Source: Nitrospirota bacterium
GTDB lineage: Bacteria > Nitrospirota > Nitrospiria > Nitrospirales > Nitrospiraceae
Length of the DNA: 64,000 nt
NCBI GenBank assembly: GCA_040755395.1
Contig: JBFMAX010000013.1
Span: 57,067 to 121,066, forward strand
Reading direction: 5' to 3'
The notes below the pieces were generated by a model, which was given only the letters and a program-made list of their open reading frames with translations, searched no databases and was not told the origin of the DNA. How positions within the stretch are numbered: position 1 is the stretch's first letter; each line of letters starts with the position of its first letter. Below, one piece after another: positions 56,184 to 64,000 of this stretch. The position numbers were made by a program, and so were the translations under genes.

Positions 56184-56828
56184 CTATCGCGAGCGGGCCA
56201 CGCCCTTGCCGGAATGCCGGAGAAAGGTAAAGTGGGCGTAGGTCTCCTCGAGGTCGAGCCGGATCGAGGCCGTCGTCTTCGTGGTGCCACTGCCGATCTC
56301 CGCGGTGTCGAACTCGATCCCGTTCGGAAGCTGGATGCGGACATGATGCTCAGCCCCCGTCGCGGGGCTTCGGATCGGACGGGCCGTGGATTCGAGCACG
56401 TCGGGGATCACGATCCGTGCGGTTCTCCGCTCGATGTTCACGTCGAACTCAAAGGGTCTGAAGATCGGCGGGTGCACCGTCGTGGACATCATCCGATAGA
56501 CCCACCAGTGGGTTGCCCCCTCGTTGGTCTCGCCGCCGTACAATATCGTGGCCAACGCGGCTCGTTGCTGACCGTCGGCCCGCTCGTCGATGACGCCCTG
56601 AAACTCGCCGTGGCCCTCGTAAATCGGTCCCGGCCACGCGTAGAGAACCGCTCCGCACAGGCCATCGAGCGGCACATCCCCGAAGTAGCCCTTCTCGATC
56701 CGAACCGCCGCGAAGCCGCGGCAGTCTCCGTGCGTGGGCCGGGGTGACTCGAACTGGCAAGGGGAGGCGTAGTCGCAGTTGCAGTTGCTGAACTCGGGTC
56801 CTTCGATATACCAGTCAACCTGTGTCAT
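56184..56828 (-). CDS. DUF1326-family protein
   Basis: 214 aa. The start TQVDWYIEGPEFSNCNCDYA and CQFESPRPTHGDCRGFAAVR, with the cysteine cluster, identify DUF1326. The rest is beta-rich and soluble (GLCGAVLYAWPGPIYEGHGE; VNIERRTARIVIPDVLE). The function is unknown; the fixed pairing with DUF2182 suggests a joint metal-related job. First gene of the three-gene unit DUF1326-DUF2182-cupin-like. Confidence 0.88.
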   Translation of the reverse strand: MTQVDWYIEGPEFSNCNCDYASPCQFESPRPTHGDCRGFAAVRIEKGYFGDVPLDGLCGAVLYAWPGPIYEGHGEFQGVIDERADGQQRAALATILYGGETNEGATHWWVYRMMSTTVHPPIFRPFEFDVNIERRTARIVIPDVLESTARPIRSPATGAEHHVRIQLPNGIEFDTAEIGSGTTKTTASIRLDLEETYAHFTFLRHSGKGVARSR

Positions 56829-56893
56829 GGTGTCCTCCGCTTGAACTACTTCCCGGGCAACACGATCGTGCCCGCGCGCTGCGTCCCTTGAGG

Positions 56894-57676
56894 TTAGGCA
56901 GCGCGTTTCGCATACTCACGGCAAAGAAACTTGAGAATCGCAGAGCCGCCGCGGCTCTTGACACTCAGGTGAGCACTCCGCGCTTCTGTGGGGCCGTAGG
57001 CCACGATATTGCGAGAGACCCGAAGCCTCCAGTGCTTCACTGCACGGGTGACAACAAGGAGACGGTCTCTGGATTTGGCGCGAGGAAGAAGCTCGTCATG
57101 TACGAACGCGCGAGCTAGCTGAACGGAACGGAGCGAGTTGAACAATCGAGCGGGAACCGTGAAATTGACGGAATGGTCTGGGACCAGCTCAAGCGCGGCG
57201 ATATGCGACTGAAAGAACGAGCGGGCTCTGCCGTAAGAGGTGCTGGTGCTCTCGGCGAAAGCGGCGATGACGTTTTGGAGCTTCGTATGCCAGTAATCGA
57301 AGCCTCCGTGCCAAGAAAAGCGTGAATCAAGAAACATGAAGGAATTGTCACGGCCTTGGCGAAGGTTGTTCAACAACGCGGTTCGGTATTCGGGGACGTT
57401 GTACTCGCCGAAGTAATCGTGAGGGCCGAAGCCTGGATTCAACATCAGGAGAAACACAGAAGCAGACTTCAGGTTTCCAACGAAAGGCATCGGCAGAAGA
57501 TCGAGGTGGAGCTTTGATTGGCCAGGAGCGCCGAAGTCAGGAGCGGCGGCAAATTGACCCCAGCTCGTGAAGCGACAGAACAGCTTCGGGTTGGAGAGAA
57601 TTTGTTCGTCGCCCCGCAGGACGTAAGGGGCCTTTTCTGGCTGGAACTTCTTCCACTCGGCAAATAGGGCGTGCAC
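56894..57676 (-). CDS. Unknown protein with uracil-DNA-glycosylase-like motif
   Basis: 260 aa, cytoplasmic. The segment LPMPFVGNLKSASVFLLMLNPGFGPHDYFGE (about residues 60-90) resembles the PxPFxGN...LNPG...D motif of uracil-DNA-glycosylase-superfamily-like proteins; the rest gives no further match. Codon use and base composition are AT-richer than neighbours, which suggests transfer. A candidate for an accessory nucleic-acid enzyme, but the call is tentative. Confidence 0.6.
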   Translation of the reverse strand: MHALFAEWKKFQPEKAPYVLRGDEQILSNPKLFCRFTSWGQFAAAPDFGAPGQSKLHLDLLPMPFVGNLKSASVFLLMLNPGFGPHDYFGEYNVPEYRTALLNNLRQGRDNSFMFLDSRFSWHGGFDYWHTKLQNVIAAFAESTSTSYGRARSFFQSHIAALELVPDHSVNFTVPARLFNSLRSVQLARAFVHDELLPRAKSRDRLLVVTRAVKHWRLRVSRNIVAYGPTEARSAHLSVKSRGGSAILKFLCREYAKRAA

Positions 57677-57778
57677 GCTCTGTGCTGCCTATGAGAAAAC
57701 AAAGGGGTCTGCCCCCTTAATTTCGATTTCGAACTAAAGTAGCCTGTCCCCTTTCGGCGTTCCTTTCGGCAGATGCCC

Positions 57779-57991
57779 AGCGCGCATTATTCATGACGGT
57801 TCGTCGCGAAATTGCGCAGTCGCCAAGTGAGACGGGCACGCGGAGCCGTGAGGAAAGGAGGCATACTTGAGACAGTATGTTGACTGACCGAGCGGCGAGC
57901 CTGCCCGCCGGCATGCCGCCGAGCCGCATGCCGGCTTGTCGCAGCGGCGAATCCGCAATTGCAGCAGAAGCGTTCATGAATAATGCGCGCT
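57779..57991. mobile_element. 213-bp MITE with 18-bp perfect terminal inverted repeats
   Basis: AGCGCGCATTATTCATGA at 57779..57796 is repeated in perfect inverse at 57974..57991. Similarity continues inward around AATTGCG. An inner 10-bp stem GCCGGCATGC (57907..57916 and 57926..57935) is also perfect. No ORF. The right end supplies the stop codon of the neighbouring propeller gene. The ends look like those of larger IS elements (IS1380-like from memory), of which this would be a non-autonomous derivative. Confidence 0.75.
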
Positions 57992-59177
57992 AGTGCATCA
58001 TCTGGCTCACCTGCGCGCCGGCCTGCTGAAAATGATTCGGCAACAGCATGATGCAGTTCGGGTTGAACCCCTGCGTCTTCAAGGTGTCGATGCTCCCGAG
58101 CACCTGCCCGCCCTTCGCCAAGTCGATCACCGTGACGGAGCCGTCACTCATGCCCTCCAGATTCAGCAGACTATTCTGCACGAACAGATAGCGCTCGTCG
58201 GGAGACAGCACGCTATGATGCGCACCCGGCGCTGCTGGAATGGCTTGCAGAAACATCGGCTGTCGTGGATCGGTATTGTCATACACATTTACAAACCCCG
58301 GCTTCGCCGTCGTGACGTACAACCGGTCCCCCTTGGCGTTGTAGAGCATTTCCAGCGGCATGCCTTGTTGCCGCGGGCCGAAGTCGTCCACCTGATGGAA
58401 CGCAAAGGTCTTCGCCTGAGGATCCCAGACACCGGCCCACAGCGTCCCTTCCAGCATATTGGTGATATGGACCACCGGTGGGTCGGACTTGGGCGAAAAC
58501 ATAATTTCCACCGGTGCGGATTTCGCGGGAGAGGGCTTCGCCGCAAGCTTGTGCGTGGACAGCACCCTCCCGCTGCTCGCTTCCAACACCGTCACGGTCT
58601 CGCCCGCTTCCGTCATGTTATCCGGCTTCACCGTACTCGTGACGAGCACCCGGTCGATACCGTTATGGATCGCGATCCCGTGCGGATAGAGGATAAAGGC
58701 CTCGGCGGGTGGAGCGGCGCTCACGGTTTTCAACGGCTGATCCTTCACGGCATCGCCGATAATCACGTTGCTCGATCCCATACAGGTCAGGTACCAGGTG
58801 CGGTTGTCCTCGGAAACCACCAAGTCTTCCAGCACCTGGCACTCGGGCACGTTGATGGCGCGGAGCCGGTAGGGGAAACGGGTGAGGTCCACGACATGGA
58901 GCACCGGTTTGCCGAGCGCCGTGATGTACGCCTTGGTCCGATCGCGATTGAAGAAGATATGGTGGGCCACCAGGTCGGGCGGTAGAGGCACCTCCATTAA
59001 AATTTTTCCAAAGTCAGCCGACTGAGGATCGATGTCCATGATCGCAATGCCTTCACGCCGGACCGGCTGATTCGGCTTGCTCTCATAGTTCAAAAGGGCG
59101 AGGATCTCCGCCGCGGCGAGCGAGGCGGAAGACAAGAGGAGCACAAGACAAATGGCGAAGAGACGATAGGCACCCAT
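57990..59177 (-). CDS. Exported YncE/YVTN-type beta-propeller
   Basis: 395 aa with a signal peptide (FAICLVLLLSSASLAAAE). Propeller blades of the YncE kind: KILMEVPLPPDLVAHHIFFN, VVDLTRFPYRLRAINVPECQ, GTLWAGVWDPQAKTFAFHQV, RLYVTTAKPGFVNVYDNTDP, and SVTVIDLAKGGQVLGSIDTL. The function is unknown; such proteins bind ligands or carry redox cofactors in the periplasm. The last codons and stop (QMMH then TAG) come from the MITE end, so the C-terminus may have been trimmed. The convergent-side neighbour 0.5 kb away is a TonB receptor. Confidence 0.82.
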   Translation of the reverse strand: MGAYRLFAICLVLLLSSASLAAAEILALLNYESKPNQPVRREGIAIMDIDPQSADFGKILMEVPLPPDLVAHHIFFNRDRTKAYITALGKPVLHVVDLTRFPYRLRAINVPECQVLEDLVVSEDNRTWYLTCMGSSNVIIGDAVKDQPLKTVSAAPPAEAFILYPHGIAIHNGIDRVLVTSTVKPDNMTEAGETVTVLEASSGRVLSTHKLAAKPSPAKSAPVEIMFSPKSDPPVVHITNMLEGTLWAGVWDPQAKTFAFHQVDDFGPRQQGMPLEMLYNAKGDRLYVTTAKPGFVNVYDNTDPRQPMFLQAIPAAPGAHHSVLSPDERYLFVQNSLLNLEGMSDGSVTVIDLAKGGQVLGSIDTLKTQGFNPNCIMLLPNHFQQAGAQVSQMMH

Positions 59178-59676
59178 AGGTCCCTCCTCAAGATGATAAG
59201 GGGGCCGACCCCGTTCTGTGTTTCATCGTATATCCCTTTGACGCTCTTTCCTTCTTCTAAGGTCAAGACCTCTGGGTGTCCGACTGAATGGAACAATAAG
59301 GTAAATCAGGCACTCAGCGTCCCTTGATCGCTGTCCGGTTTCTGTTGTTCCAGTTTCGCATATCCACCCCAGGAAGCTGGCGCACTATCTGTCACGTGTC
59401 ATCCTTTGTCAAGACACCACGTTCGCGGACAGACGGTGCGGCCGAGCGGTCTAGCCGGCCATCAAGTTCCAACGTGGCAGGTGAGCGCGGCGGCTGACAC
59501 GCCCGCGCATCCTTTCACTACGAGCCGCCGATCGGCACATCTCTGGATTCTGGGAATCCGCCGGACGACCGGCCAAGATCAGATTGTCGGGCTCTTCCGG
59601 AAATTGTGGATCCAACCTGGGGGCCGGGTCGGGCTGCGTCACGAATCGCGGAGGCGCGCGCAATATCTCGCGAGCC
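59178..59676. other. Intergenic region with one dispersed repeat
   Basis: About 500 bases. It carries the repeat at 59590..59640, otherwise no gene or clear signal. It should contain the propeller promoter. Confidence 0.5.
59590..59640. repeat. Second copy of the GGCTCTTCCGGAAATTGTG repeat
   Basis: Matches 42751..42802 exactly for its first 19 bases and about 80% over 50. Located in the gap downstream of the TonB receptor. Confidence 0.55.
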
Positions 59677-61701
59677 TCACCAGAGCTTCGCCGTCAACCA
59701 GGCCATCACTCGGCTTCCGATCACCTCGCCCAGGGGATGCTCTCTGTGCCGGTCATTCAGGGCGTTGAAGGCCGAGACAGCCAGCTCGACTTTTTCACGC
59801 CAGAAACGGTAGGCCACTCGCAGATTCAGGAGATTGTAGCTGCCGACCCGTCCGTCCGGGACCACGGCGCTGAAGTGGGCCAGGGTCGCGAAGGTGGGGT
59901 CGATCGGATAGACGGCGGCTCCGTAATGGTGCCACAGCGCCTCGGCGCTGATCCCATTGGCCCATTCGGCGCGCAGGCCCGCGTTGACTTTGAACCGTGG
60001 GGCCCCGCGCTGCGCGCGGGTCGTGAAGGTCTGCCCGACTTCCTGATAGGCGTAGTTTGCAAAGCCGGTCAGCCACGACGTCGCCAGAAACTCGACGCCC
60101 GCCTCCCCGCCGTAGATGTCGGCCTCGCCCTCGTTGATATTGACAGCGGTCGTGGCCGTCGGGGTGCGCACCGCAATCAGGTCGGAGATGTGATTGAGAA
60201 ATAGATCCGCCCGCAGCCTGAGCCGGTGTCGCAGGAACCAGCCTTGATAGCCGACCTCGTAGGACACGATTTGCTCGGGATTGAGATTCGAGGTGGGCAC
60301 TCCGGTCGTCACGACCGGCCCGGGGAGAACCGCGCGGGTATCGAGGTGCGTCTCCAGCAAGGTCGGAGGTCGATACGCCACCGACAGCGTGGCGCGGAAC
60401 GTATGATCGGGGATGGGCGTGTACAGCAGGGAGACGCGCGGGCTCACCGTGGGGTTGATCTCCGTATGGAGATCGTAACGGATCCCGGTTACCAGCCGGA
60501 CAGGCCGGGCGAGCTGCCATTCGCCCTGGAGATACACGCCCAACCGGTCTTCCCGGCCGTACCGGTCGATGATGTTGCTCGAGAGGGAATTGTGGCGGTA
60601 ATTCACGCCGTAGGTGAGGCGGTGCCCCCCGCCCACCTCGACCGCGTGCTGTGCTTCGACATTGTAGGAGTTGTTGACGAAGGCGCCGATGGGCCGGCCG
60701 TCACGATCCGTGAGCACGAATAGGCCGGCGAGCCCCGGGTGGGTCCTGAAGTCCGCGGCCGTGTCGAATTCCCGCCACCACGCCCGGACGAAAAAATTCC
60801 GCCGTTCATAGCCGATGTTCGCGTATCCGTCGGTGAACTTGCCGTTCAGCCCGACTCGATCGGTGACCGGCCCGTCAAATCGGTTGGCGTCGACCAGTCC
60901 TCCCGAAACCACCAGCCGCGAGGCCTCGTCGAGCGCATACTCGGTATGGACGTTGAATTTATACGCTCGAAAGGCGAGCGCATGGCGGTCGTCCCACTGC
61001 TGGGTCTGATCTTCGCCGATCGAGAGGCGGTAGCCGAGCTTGCCCTGGGTGCCGGCGTGGATCGCGGCGCCGGTCAGCGTGCCGAACTCGCCGCCGCCGA
61101 CCTGCAAGGTTGTGCCTTTAATCTCTTCCGGCGATTTCGTGATGATGTTGACGACGCCGTCAAAGGCATTGAACCCATACAGCGCCTCGATCGGCCCTTT
61201 CACCACCTCGATGCGCTTGATCTCCGGCAGCGTCACCGGGATGGTCTTCCAGAACACCGAGCCCTGCACGTCCACGTAGATCGACCGCCCGTCGACGAGC
61301 ACCAACAGCTTGTTGGCGAAGACCTGGTTATCCCCGCGGGCGCTGACGTTGAAATCCGCCCCCGTCATTTGCATCACTTCCAGGCCCGGCACGCGGCGAA
61401 GCAGGGTCGGGAGATCCACGGCGCCGGAATGGCGGATATCTTCGTCGGTGATCACGTACACATTGGAGGGCGCCTGAGAGATCGGCTGCTCGTGACGGAT
61501 GGGCGTCGTGACCGTTTCCTCCTTGAGCAAGCGGAGCTCTTCCTGGACGCCGGGCGGGAATTCTTGAGCCATCGCCGGGGCCGGCTGCATGAGGGCCCAC
61601 CAGACCAGGACCAGCGCGCGGGCGTAAGGAGTCGGCTCTGGGAAACCGATGAATTGGAATCCCGGTTCGGCTGTAAGGGATTTCCTACAAACTGGATGCA
61701 C
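59677..61701 (-). CDS. TonB-dependent outer-membrane receptor
   Basis: 674 aa with a signal sequence ending ALMQPAPAMAQ. Plug domain: ITDEDIRHSGAVDLPTLLRR, VPGLEVMQMTGADFNVSARG, LLVLVDGRSIYVDVQGSVFW, and RIEVVKGPIEALYGFNAFDG, typical of receptors for siderophores or cobamides. The barrel ends in VMAWLTAKLW with a terminal aromatic. It imports a ligand using TonB energy. The neighbouring secreted propeller lies downstream on the same strand and may serve it. About 500 bases upstream are free of genes. Confidence 0.88.
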   Translation of the reverse strand: MHPVCRKSLTAEPGFQFIGFPEPTPYARALVLVWWALMQPAPAMAQEFPPGVQEELRLLKEETVTTPIRHEQPISQAPSNVYVITDEDIRHSGAVDLPTLLRRVPGLEVMQMTGADFNVSARGDNQVFANKLLVLVDGRSIYVDVQGSVFWKTIPVTLPEIKRIEVVKGPIEALYGFNAFDGVVNIITKSPEEIKGTTLQVGGGEFGTLTGAAIHAGTQGKLGYRLSIGEDQTQQWDDRHALAFRAYKFNVHTEYALDEASRLVVSGGLVDANRFDGPVTDRVGLNGKFTDGYANIGYERRNFFVRAWWREFDTAADFRTHPGLAGLFVLTDRDGRPIGAFVNNSYNVEAQHAVEVGGGHRLTYGVNYRHNSLSSNIIDRYGREDRLGVYLQGEWQLARPVRLVTGIRYDLHTEINPTVSPRVSLLYTPIPDHTFRATLSVAYRPPTLLETHLDTRAVLPGPVVTTGVPTSNLNPEQIVSYEVGYQGWFLRHRLRLRADLFLNHISDLIAVRTPTATTAVNINEGEADIYGGEAGVEFLATSWLTGFANYAYQEVGQTFTTRAQRGAPRFKVNAGLRAEWANGISAEALWHHYGAAVYPIDPTFATLAHFSAVVPDGRVGSYNLLNLRVAYRFWREKVELAVSAFNALNDRHREHPLGEVIGSRVMAWLTAKLW

Positions 61702-62221
61702 GGCGCACGCTCCTGTTGCCGGCGGTCAGGCATTCCACAAAAGAGCCGCACTACTAGCTAGTCGATTTCACTTTGTCAATGGGGGCAAAGAAAAGGGGTC
61801 GGGGGCAAAGAAAAGGGGTCGGGAGTCTTTTATCTGTTGCCGTCAACCCCCTCCCCGCGGTAGCGAGGGGAGACGTCATACCGGTGAAAACTCCCGACCC
61901 TTTTTCAACGCCCCGCCCCCTTTTCAGGGCCCTTGTAAGGCAGGATCGGCCCATTCGCCGGCAGTCTTGAACTCGATTGCCCTGGTCTCCTGACCTGTCT
62001 GGACAATTCGCTCGAGGTCGTCTGGAGTCATCGATAGAAGAGATCGACTGGTACGGTGAGAGTCCTGCTCGGTCTACCTACCGCAGAAGTACGTGGCTGT
62101 GTTCGCACTAGGAGAGGGGGGCCGTACTACCATCCCTTGATGTGCCGCCCAACGTGCAGTTTGAGGGGCACGGAGGCAGCAAGCGAAGCTTGCTGGCGGA
62201 GTGTCCCACTCGAAGCGGTTG
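61702..62221. other. Repeat-bearing intergenic region
   Basis: Holds the REP-like palindrome at 61789..61925. The rest (61930-62221) has no gene or recognised signal. Confidence 0.5.
61789..61925. repeat. REP-like palindromic repeat (AAAAGGGGTCGGGAGTC type)
   Basis: GGCAAAGAAAAGGGGTCGGG occurs twice in direct order, then the second unit AAAAGGGGTCGGGAGT is mirrored by ACTCCCGACCCTTTTT at 61891-61906. The arms can form a hairpin around a CCCCTCCCCGCGG loop. Such repeats resemble those near REP-associated tyrosine transposases, though none is in the window. Confidence 0.65.
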
Positions 62222-62950
62222 CTAGGCGAAATTGACAATAACGGCATCGCCAACCCTATTGAGCAGAGCTGCAATATCTTCTGGTCGCTCCAGCATGGGA
62301 TAGTGGCAAGTACCGAGCGAGAACATCTGCACCTGCGCCCCCAAGTTGCGTGCCATGCGCTCCTGATGCCGCGGGGACAACGCGCTTCGGTCGCGCAGGC
62401 ATCGGATGTAAGTGCAAGGCACCGATGGCCGGCCACTCCAACGGAGCGGCTCAAGCACCAAAAACCGTGACTCGGCTGTCAAGCGGGCGCATGTCTCCTG
62501 GACAACCCGCCGATCCAGACCGTTCAACATCGTGCGCGCCGCGAGGCGTGGCGATGGAGGAAAGGTCGGGTCGCTCGATCGCAAGACAACCCGGCTCGCA
62601 ACTCTGATGAGGAGCGGAAACGAATCGGTAATCGAACGACCTGGGCGGGGTACCGGGCCAGCGATGATCACGAGATGCGCTATGCGCGCTGGCAGACTCT
62701 CTGCCAAGGCCAAGACCACCGTGGCACCGAGCGAATGCCCGACCAGGATGAATCGCCCTTGGTCGGGTAATTCTTCCTGAATACTCTTGACACAGTCAGC
62801 GTAGCTCAAGGAATTCAGGTCACCGGGTTTCGCACCATGGCCCGGCAAATCAACCGCCAACGACGGGAAACGCAAGAGCGGGCGCACGTGGTCCCAAACC
62901 CATGACGCTCCATGCGTGGGGACAAGAAAAGGGGTCGGGAGTCGTTTCAT
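62222..62950 (-). CDS. Alpha/beta hydrolase with a repeat-derived N-terminus
   Basis: 242 aa. The hydrolase core is complete from HGASWVWDHVRPLLRFPSLA on: VDLPGHGAKPGD, the nucleophile LVGHSLGATVVLAL, the acid residue near RCLRDRSALSPRHQ and the His in LGTCHYPMLERP. The first ten residues (MKRLPTPFLV) are translated from the REP-like palindrome at 62929..62987, replacing the usual start. The ATG overlaps the stop of the upstream EAD-like frame in ATGA. It may be active as a serine esterase; substrate unknown. Confidence 0.75.
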   Translation of the reverse strand: MKRLPTPFLVPTHGASWVWDHVRPLLRFPSLAVDLPGHGAKPGDLNSLSYADCVKSIQEELPDQGRFILVGHSLGATVVLALAESLPARIAHLVIIAGPVPRPGRSITDSFPLLIRVASRVVLRSSDPTFPPSPRLAARTMLNGLDRRVVQETCARLTAESRFLVLEPLRWSGRPSVPCTYIRCLRDRSALSPRHQERMARNLGAQVQMFSLGTCHYPMLERPEDIAALLNRVGDAVIVNFA

Positions 62951-62987
62951 GAGTGTGCACTATTAAGACTCCCGACCCCTTTTTCTC
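62929..62987. repeat. REP-like palindrome joining two gene ends
   Basis: AAAAGGGGTCGGGAGTC and its inverse GACTCCCGACCCCTTTTT at about 30 bases distance. It supplies the C-terminus of one reading frame and the N-terminus of the next. Confidence 0.75.
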
Positions 62988-63207
62988 GCCCCCCGAGCAG
63001 CGTCTGAAGCAACACGTGATAGTTACCCTGTTCCAGGTGTTCGATCAGCTGACGGGCGACGGCCAGCCATTCCTGCTTGGTCGAGGATGACCAGAGTTCC
63101 GGAAGCTCGATGCCGAAGAGTTGCGCGACGTCTCGAAGTTCGCCCGGCTCATAGTACTCCTGCAGAAGCTCTGCTAGGATCGTCACCTTCGAAGCAAGCA
63201 TGGCCAT
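62947..63207 (-). pseudogene. Truncated effector-associated (EAD/death-like) domain protein
   Basis: 86 aa frame. Residues 1-70 look like a bacterial effector-associated domain: ILAELLQEYYEPGELRDVAQ, LFGIELPELW, QEWLAVARQLIEHLEQGNYH, VLLQTLLGG. Such domains act as adaptors that recruit effectors in conflict or signalling systems, and are normally joined to a protease, TIR or NTPase module. Residues 71-86 come from the REP-like palindrome and end the frame, so the effector part is lost. Confidence 0.5.
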
Positions 63208-63287
63208 GTGCTCTATGTGGCTAACGTGCGGCTAAGCGGTGCCCTTTTGAGCGGTCCGCTTCACCGCTTGTTAGACCGCTCTTTCAA

Positions 63288-63509
63288 TCAAGCAGCAAAT
63301 GGAATGATCTCAAGCTCAGCCGATGTATCGGCTTTCGAAAGCAGTTCTTCAACTCTTGCGAAGACCGAATCCTCAATCGAATACTCCCTGCACTGCTCGC
63401 ACTGCGTTACTGGCAGCTGCTTGAGGATCACAATCGTCCGTTCCGTGATTTTGAACGGAAGGTCTGTTGTCATTGGTCGTAGCCTGCTCCCGCAAACTCG
63501 GCACTTCAT
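63288..63509 (-). CDS. YgiT-type zinc-finger antitoxin
   Basis: 73 aa from the ATG at 63509 (GAGGAGG upstream). It has CRVCGSRLRPM and CEQCREYSIED, the two CxxC pairs of YgiT/MqsA-type zinc fingers. It overlaps the toxin gene stop by 4 bases (ATGA). It probably neutralises the DUF4258 protein and may repress the operon. The N-terminal zinc domain is complete; no helix-turn-helix domain follows, as is normal for this short class. Confidence 0.82.
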   Translation of the reverse strand: MKCRVCGSRLRPMTTDLPFKITERTIVILKQLPVTQCEQCREYSIEDSVFARVEELLSKADTSAELEIIPFAA

Positions 63510-63832
63510 TGCCGTGTCCTCCTCGTTTTCAAGTCTGCCTCCCATTCATTGAGGTCCGGTCGATACGCGGTGACAATGCGGACATTGTCTCCTTCCACAT
63601 CCGCTGCGAACTGGACATGGAAGCTCTCTGCCGCCAGGACGAGATAGATGGGCAGATATTTGTCTTCTGGATATGATTCAATAAGTGCGTAGCTGTCAAC
63701 AGCCTCCAGGATTTCTTTCCTTGTAAGATAACGGCCTGCCAGGCGCATGGTCACGTGGTACGTCCAATGAATCTTTCTCTCGCAGACGCATCGCCGAATA
63801 AACGCAAGAGGATCGTTGGGAACCTTCCGCAT
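63506..63832 (-). CDS. DUF4258 toxin-like protein
   Basis: 108 aa. DUF4258 (RelE-like fold) signatures: HWTYHVTMRLAGRYLTRKEI with the His, IESYPEDKYLPIYLVLA, and VRIVTAYRPDLNEWEADLKT. Such proteins are encoded before a YgiT zinc-finger partner in toxin-antitoxin pairs, as here. The toxin precedes the antitoxin, the usual order for this class. Targets are probably RNA on the ribosome, by analogy to RelE. Confidence 0.85.
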   Translation of the reverse strand: MRKVPNDPLAFIRRCVCERKIHWTYHVTMRLAGRYLTRKEILEAVDSYALIESYPEDKYLPIYLVLAAESFHVQFAADVEGDNVRIVTAYRPDLNEWEADLKTRRTRQ

Positions 63833-64000
63833 ACTTGCACAGTCTGACCCATTTCAGAGTCGCGCACAAGCGGGCTGTCAACTTTCATCTGAAAAGGGAC
63901 CCTTTTCTTTCATCTGAAATTCCCCCCCCTCCTGGGGCTAAGTGGTTGATGTTTTGTCCGACCTCTGGGTCGGGTCGACCCGAGATCGTTGGTCCTAGGC
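63833..64000. other. Window-end intergenic sequence with short palindrome
   Basis: CTTTCATCTGAAAAGGGACC followed by CTTTTCTTTCATCTGAAA shows a repeated ATCTGAAA word around a palindromic GGGACCC. No gene is visible before the end. Confidence 0.5.

Noticed and set aside
57717..57977. 86-codon minus-strand frame
   Set aside because: Lies entirely in the MITE and adjoining repeat; no protein-like sequence.
62041..62110. Possible group II intron end (TACGGTGAGAGTCC-like string)
   Set aside because: No domain V consensus, no maturase and no matching 5' end.
1..64000. tRNA, rRNA or replication origin
   Set aside because: No TPsiC-arm pattern with a matching acceptor stem, no rRNA-like sequence and no DnaA-box cluster was seen by eye; a tRNA search program would settle it.

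Overview
The window is 64 kb of GC-rich, densely coded chromosomal DNA from a diderm (Gram-negative-type) bacterium. The envelope genes show this: two TonB-dependent receptors, SurA- and PpiC-type periplasmic foldases, MtgA, MurJ, a Tol-Pal YbgC thioesterase, and two ADP-heptose steps (GmhA, RfaE2). No rRNA, tRNA or other taxonomic marker is present. The gene content and the style of intergenic repeats remind me of Nitrospira/Nitrospirota, but that is an inference.

Layout. 1-5.1 kb: the end of an MscS channel, then a leftward cluster of four exported proteins (DM13-like, GlcG-cupin fusion, two SMP-30/gluconolactonase-like propellers). 5.2-19 kb: exodeoxyribonuclease III, several small zinc-finger proteins, a cupredoxin, a PilZ protein, a LemA-TPM-TPM cluster, an amine-oxidase-like flavoprotein, a response regulator, murJ, ogt, dtd and an isoaspartyl peptidase. 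19.1-25.3 kb: an accessory block bounded by a 93-bp perfect direct repeat of a VOC gene. It holds a SWIM-SNF2 helicase, the tail of a broken DNA methyltransferase, and a BglII-like restriction-modification pair. 25.4-41 kb: a TonB receptor, Gdx/SugE, mtgA, engB, surA, a second rotamase, mfd, rfaE2, small unknowns, SprT-like, deoxyhypusine-synthase-like, gmhA, an orphan CARF protein of the CRISPR-associated TIGR02710 type, and ybgC. 41-51 kb: an ECF42-type sigma factor with DUF1428, DUF1579, YCII/DGPF and VOC proteins, interrupted by a sigma-54 activator beside a decayed RND adaptor gene. 51-64 kb: hydrolases, Ada, DUF1326/DUF2182, a secreted propeller, a second TonB receptor, then a repeat-rich end with a truncated effector-associated-like domain and a DUF4258/YgiT toxin-antitoxin pair.

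How genes work together. Three TGTCGA-N16-CGAY boxes lie upstream of DGPF and DUF1579 genes and fit control by the window's own ECF42 sigma factor. GmhA and RfaE2 supply two steps of ADP-heptose synthesis. SurA, the second rotamase, MtgA and MurJ serve envelope biogenesis.

The strongest undescribed signals are intergenic. (i) At least three copies of a composite element have a short GGCC hairpin, a conserved box, and opposed GAGGC/GCCTC word arrays ending in TATTTTC or TCTTTTC. (ii) A wider class of arrays each repeat their own short word (TCAGC, TGACGATT, TGAATTA, AGCCGGC and others) in opposed arms. They sit at gene boundaries and in places supply coding sequence (Ogt, a TPM protein, EngB). 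Also notable are the orphan CARF protein with both signature motifs altered, and the nested insertion history of the 19-25 kb block.
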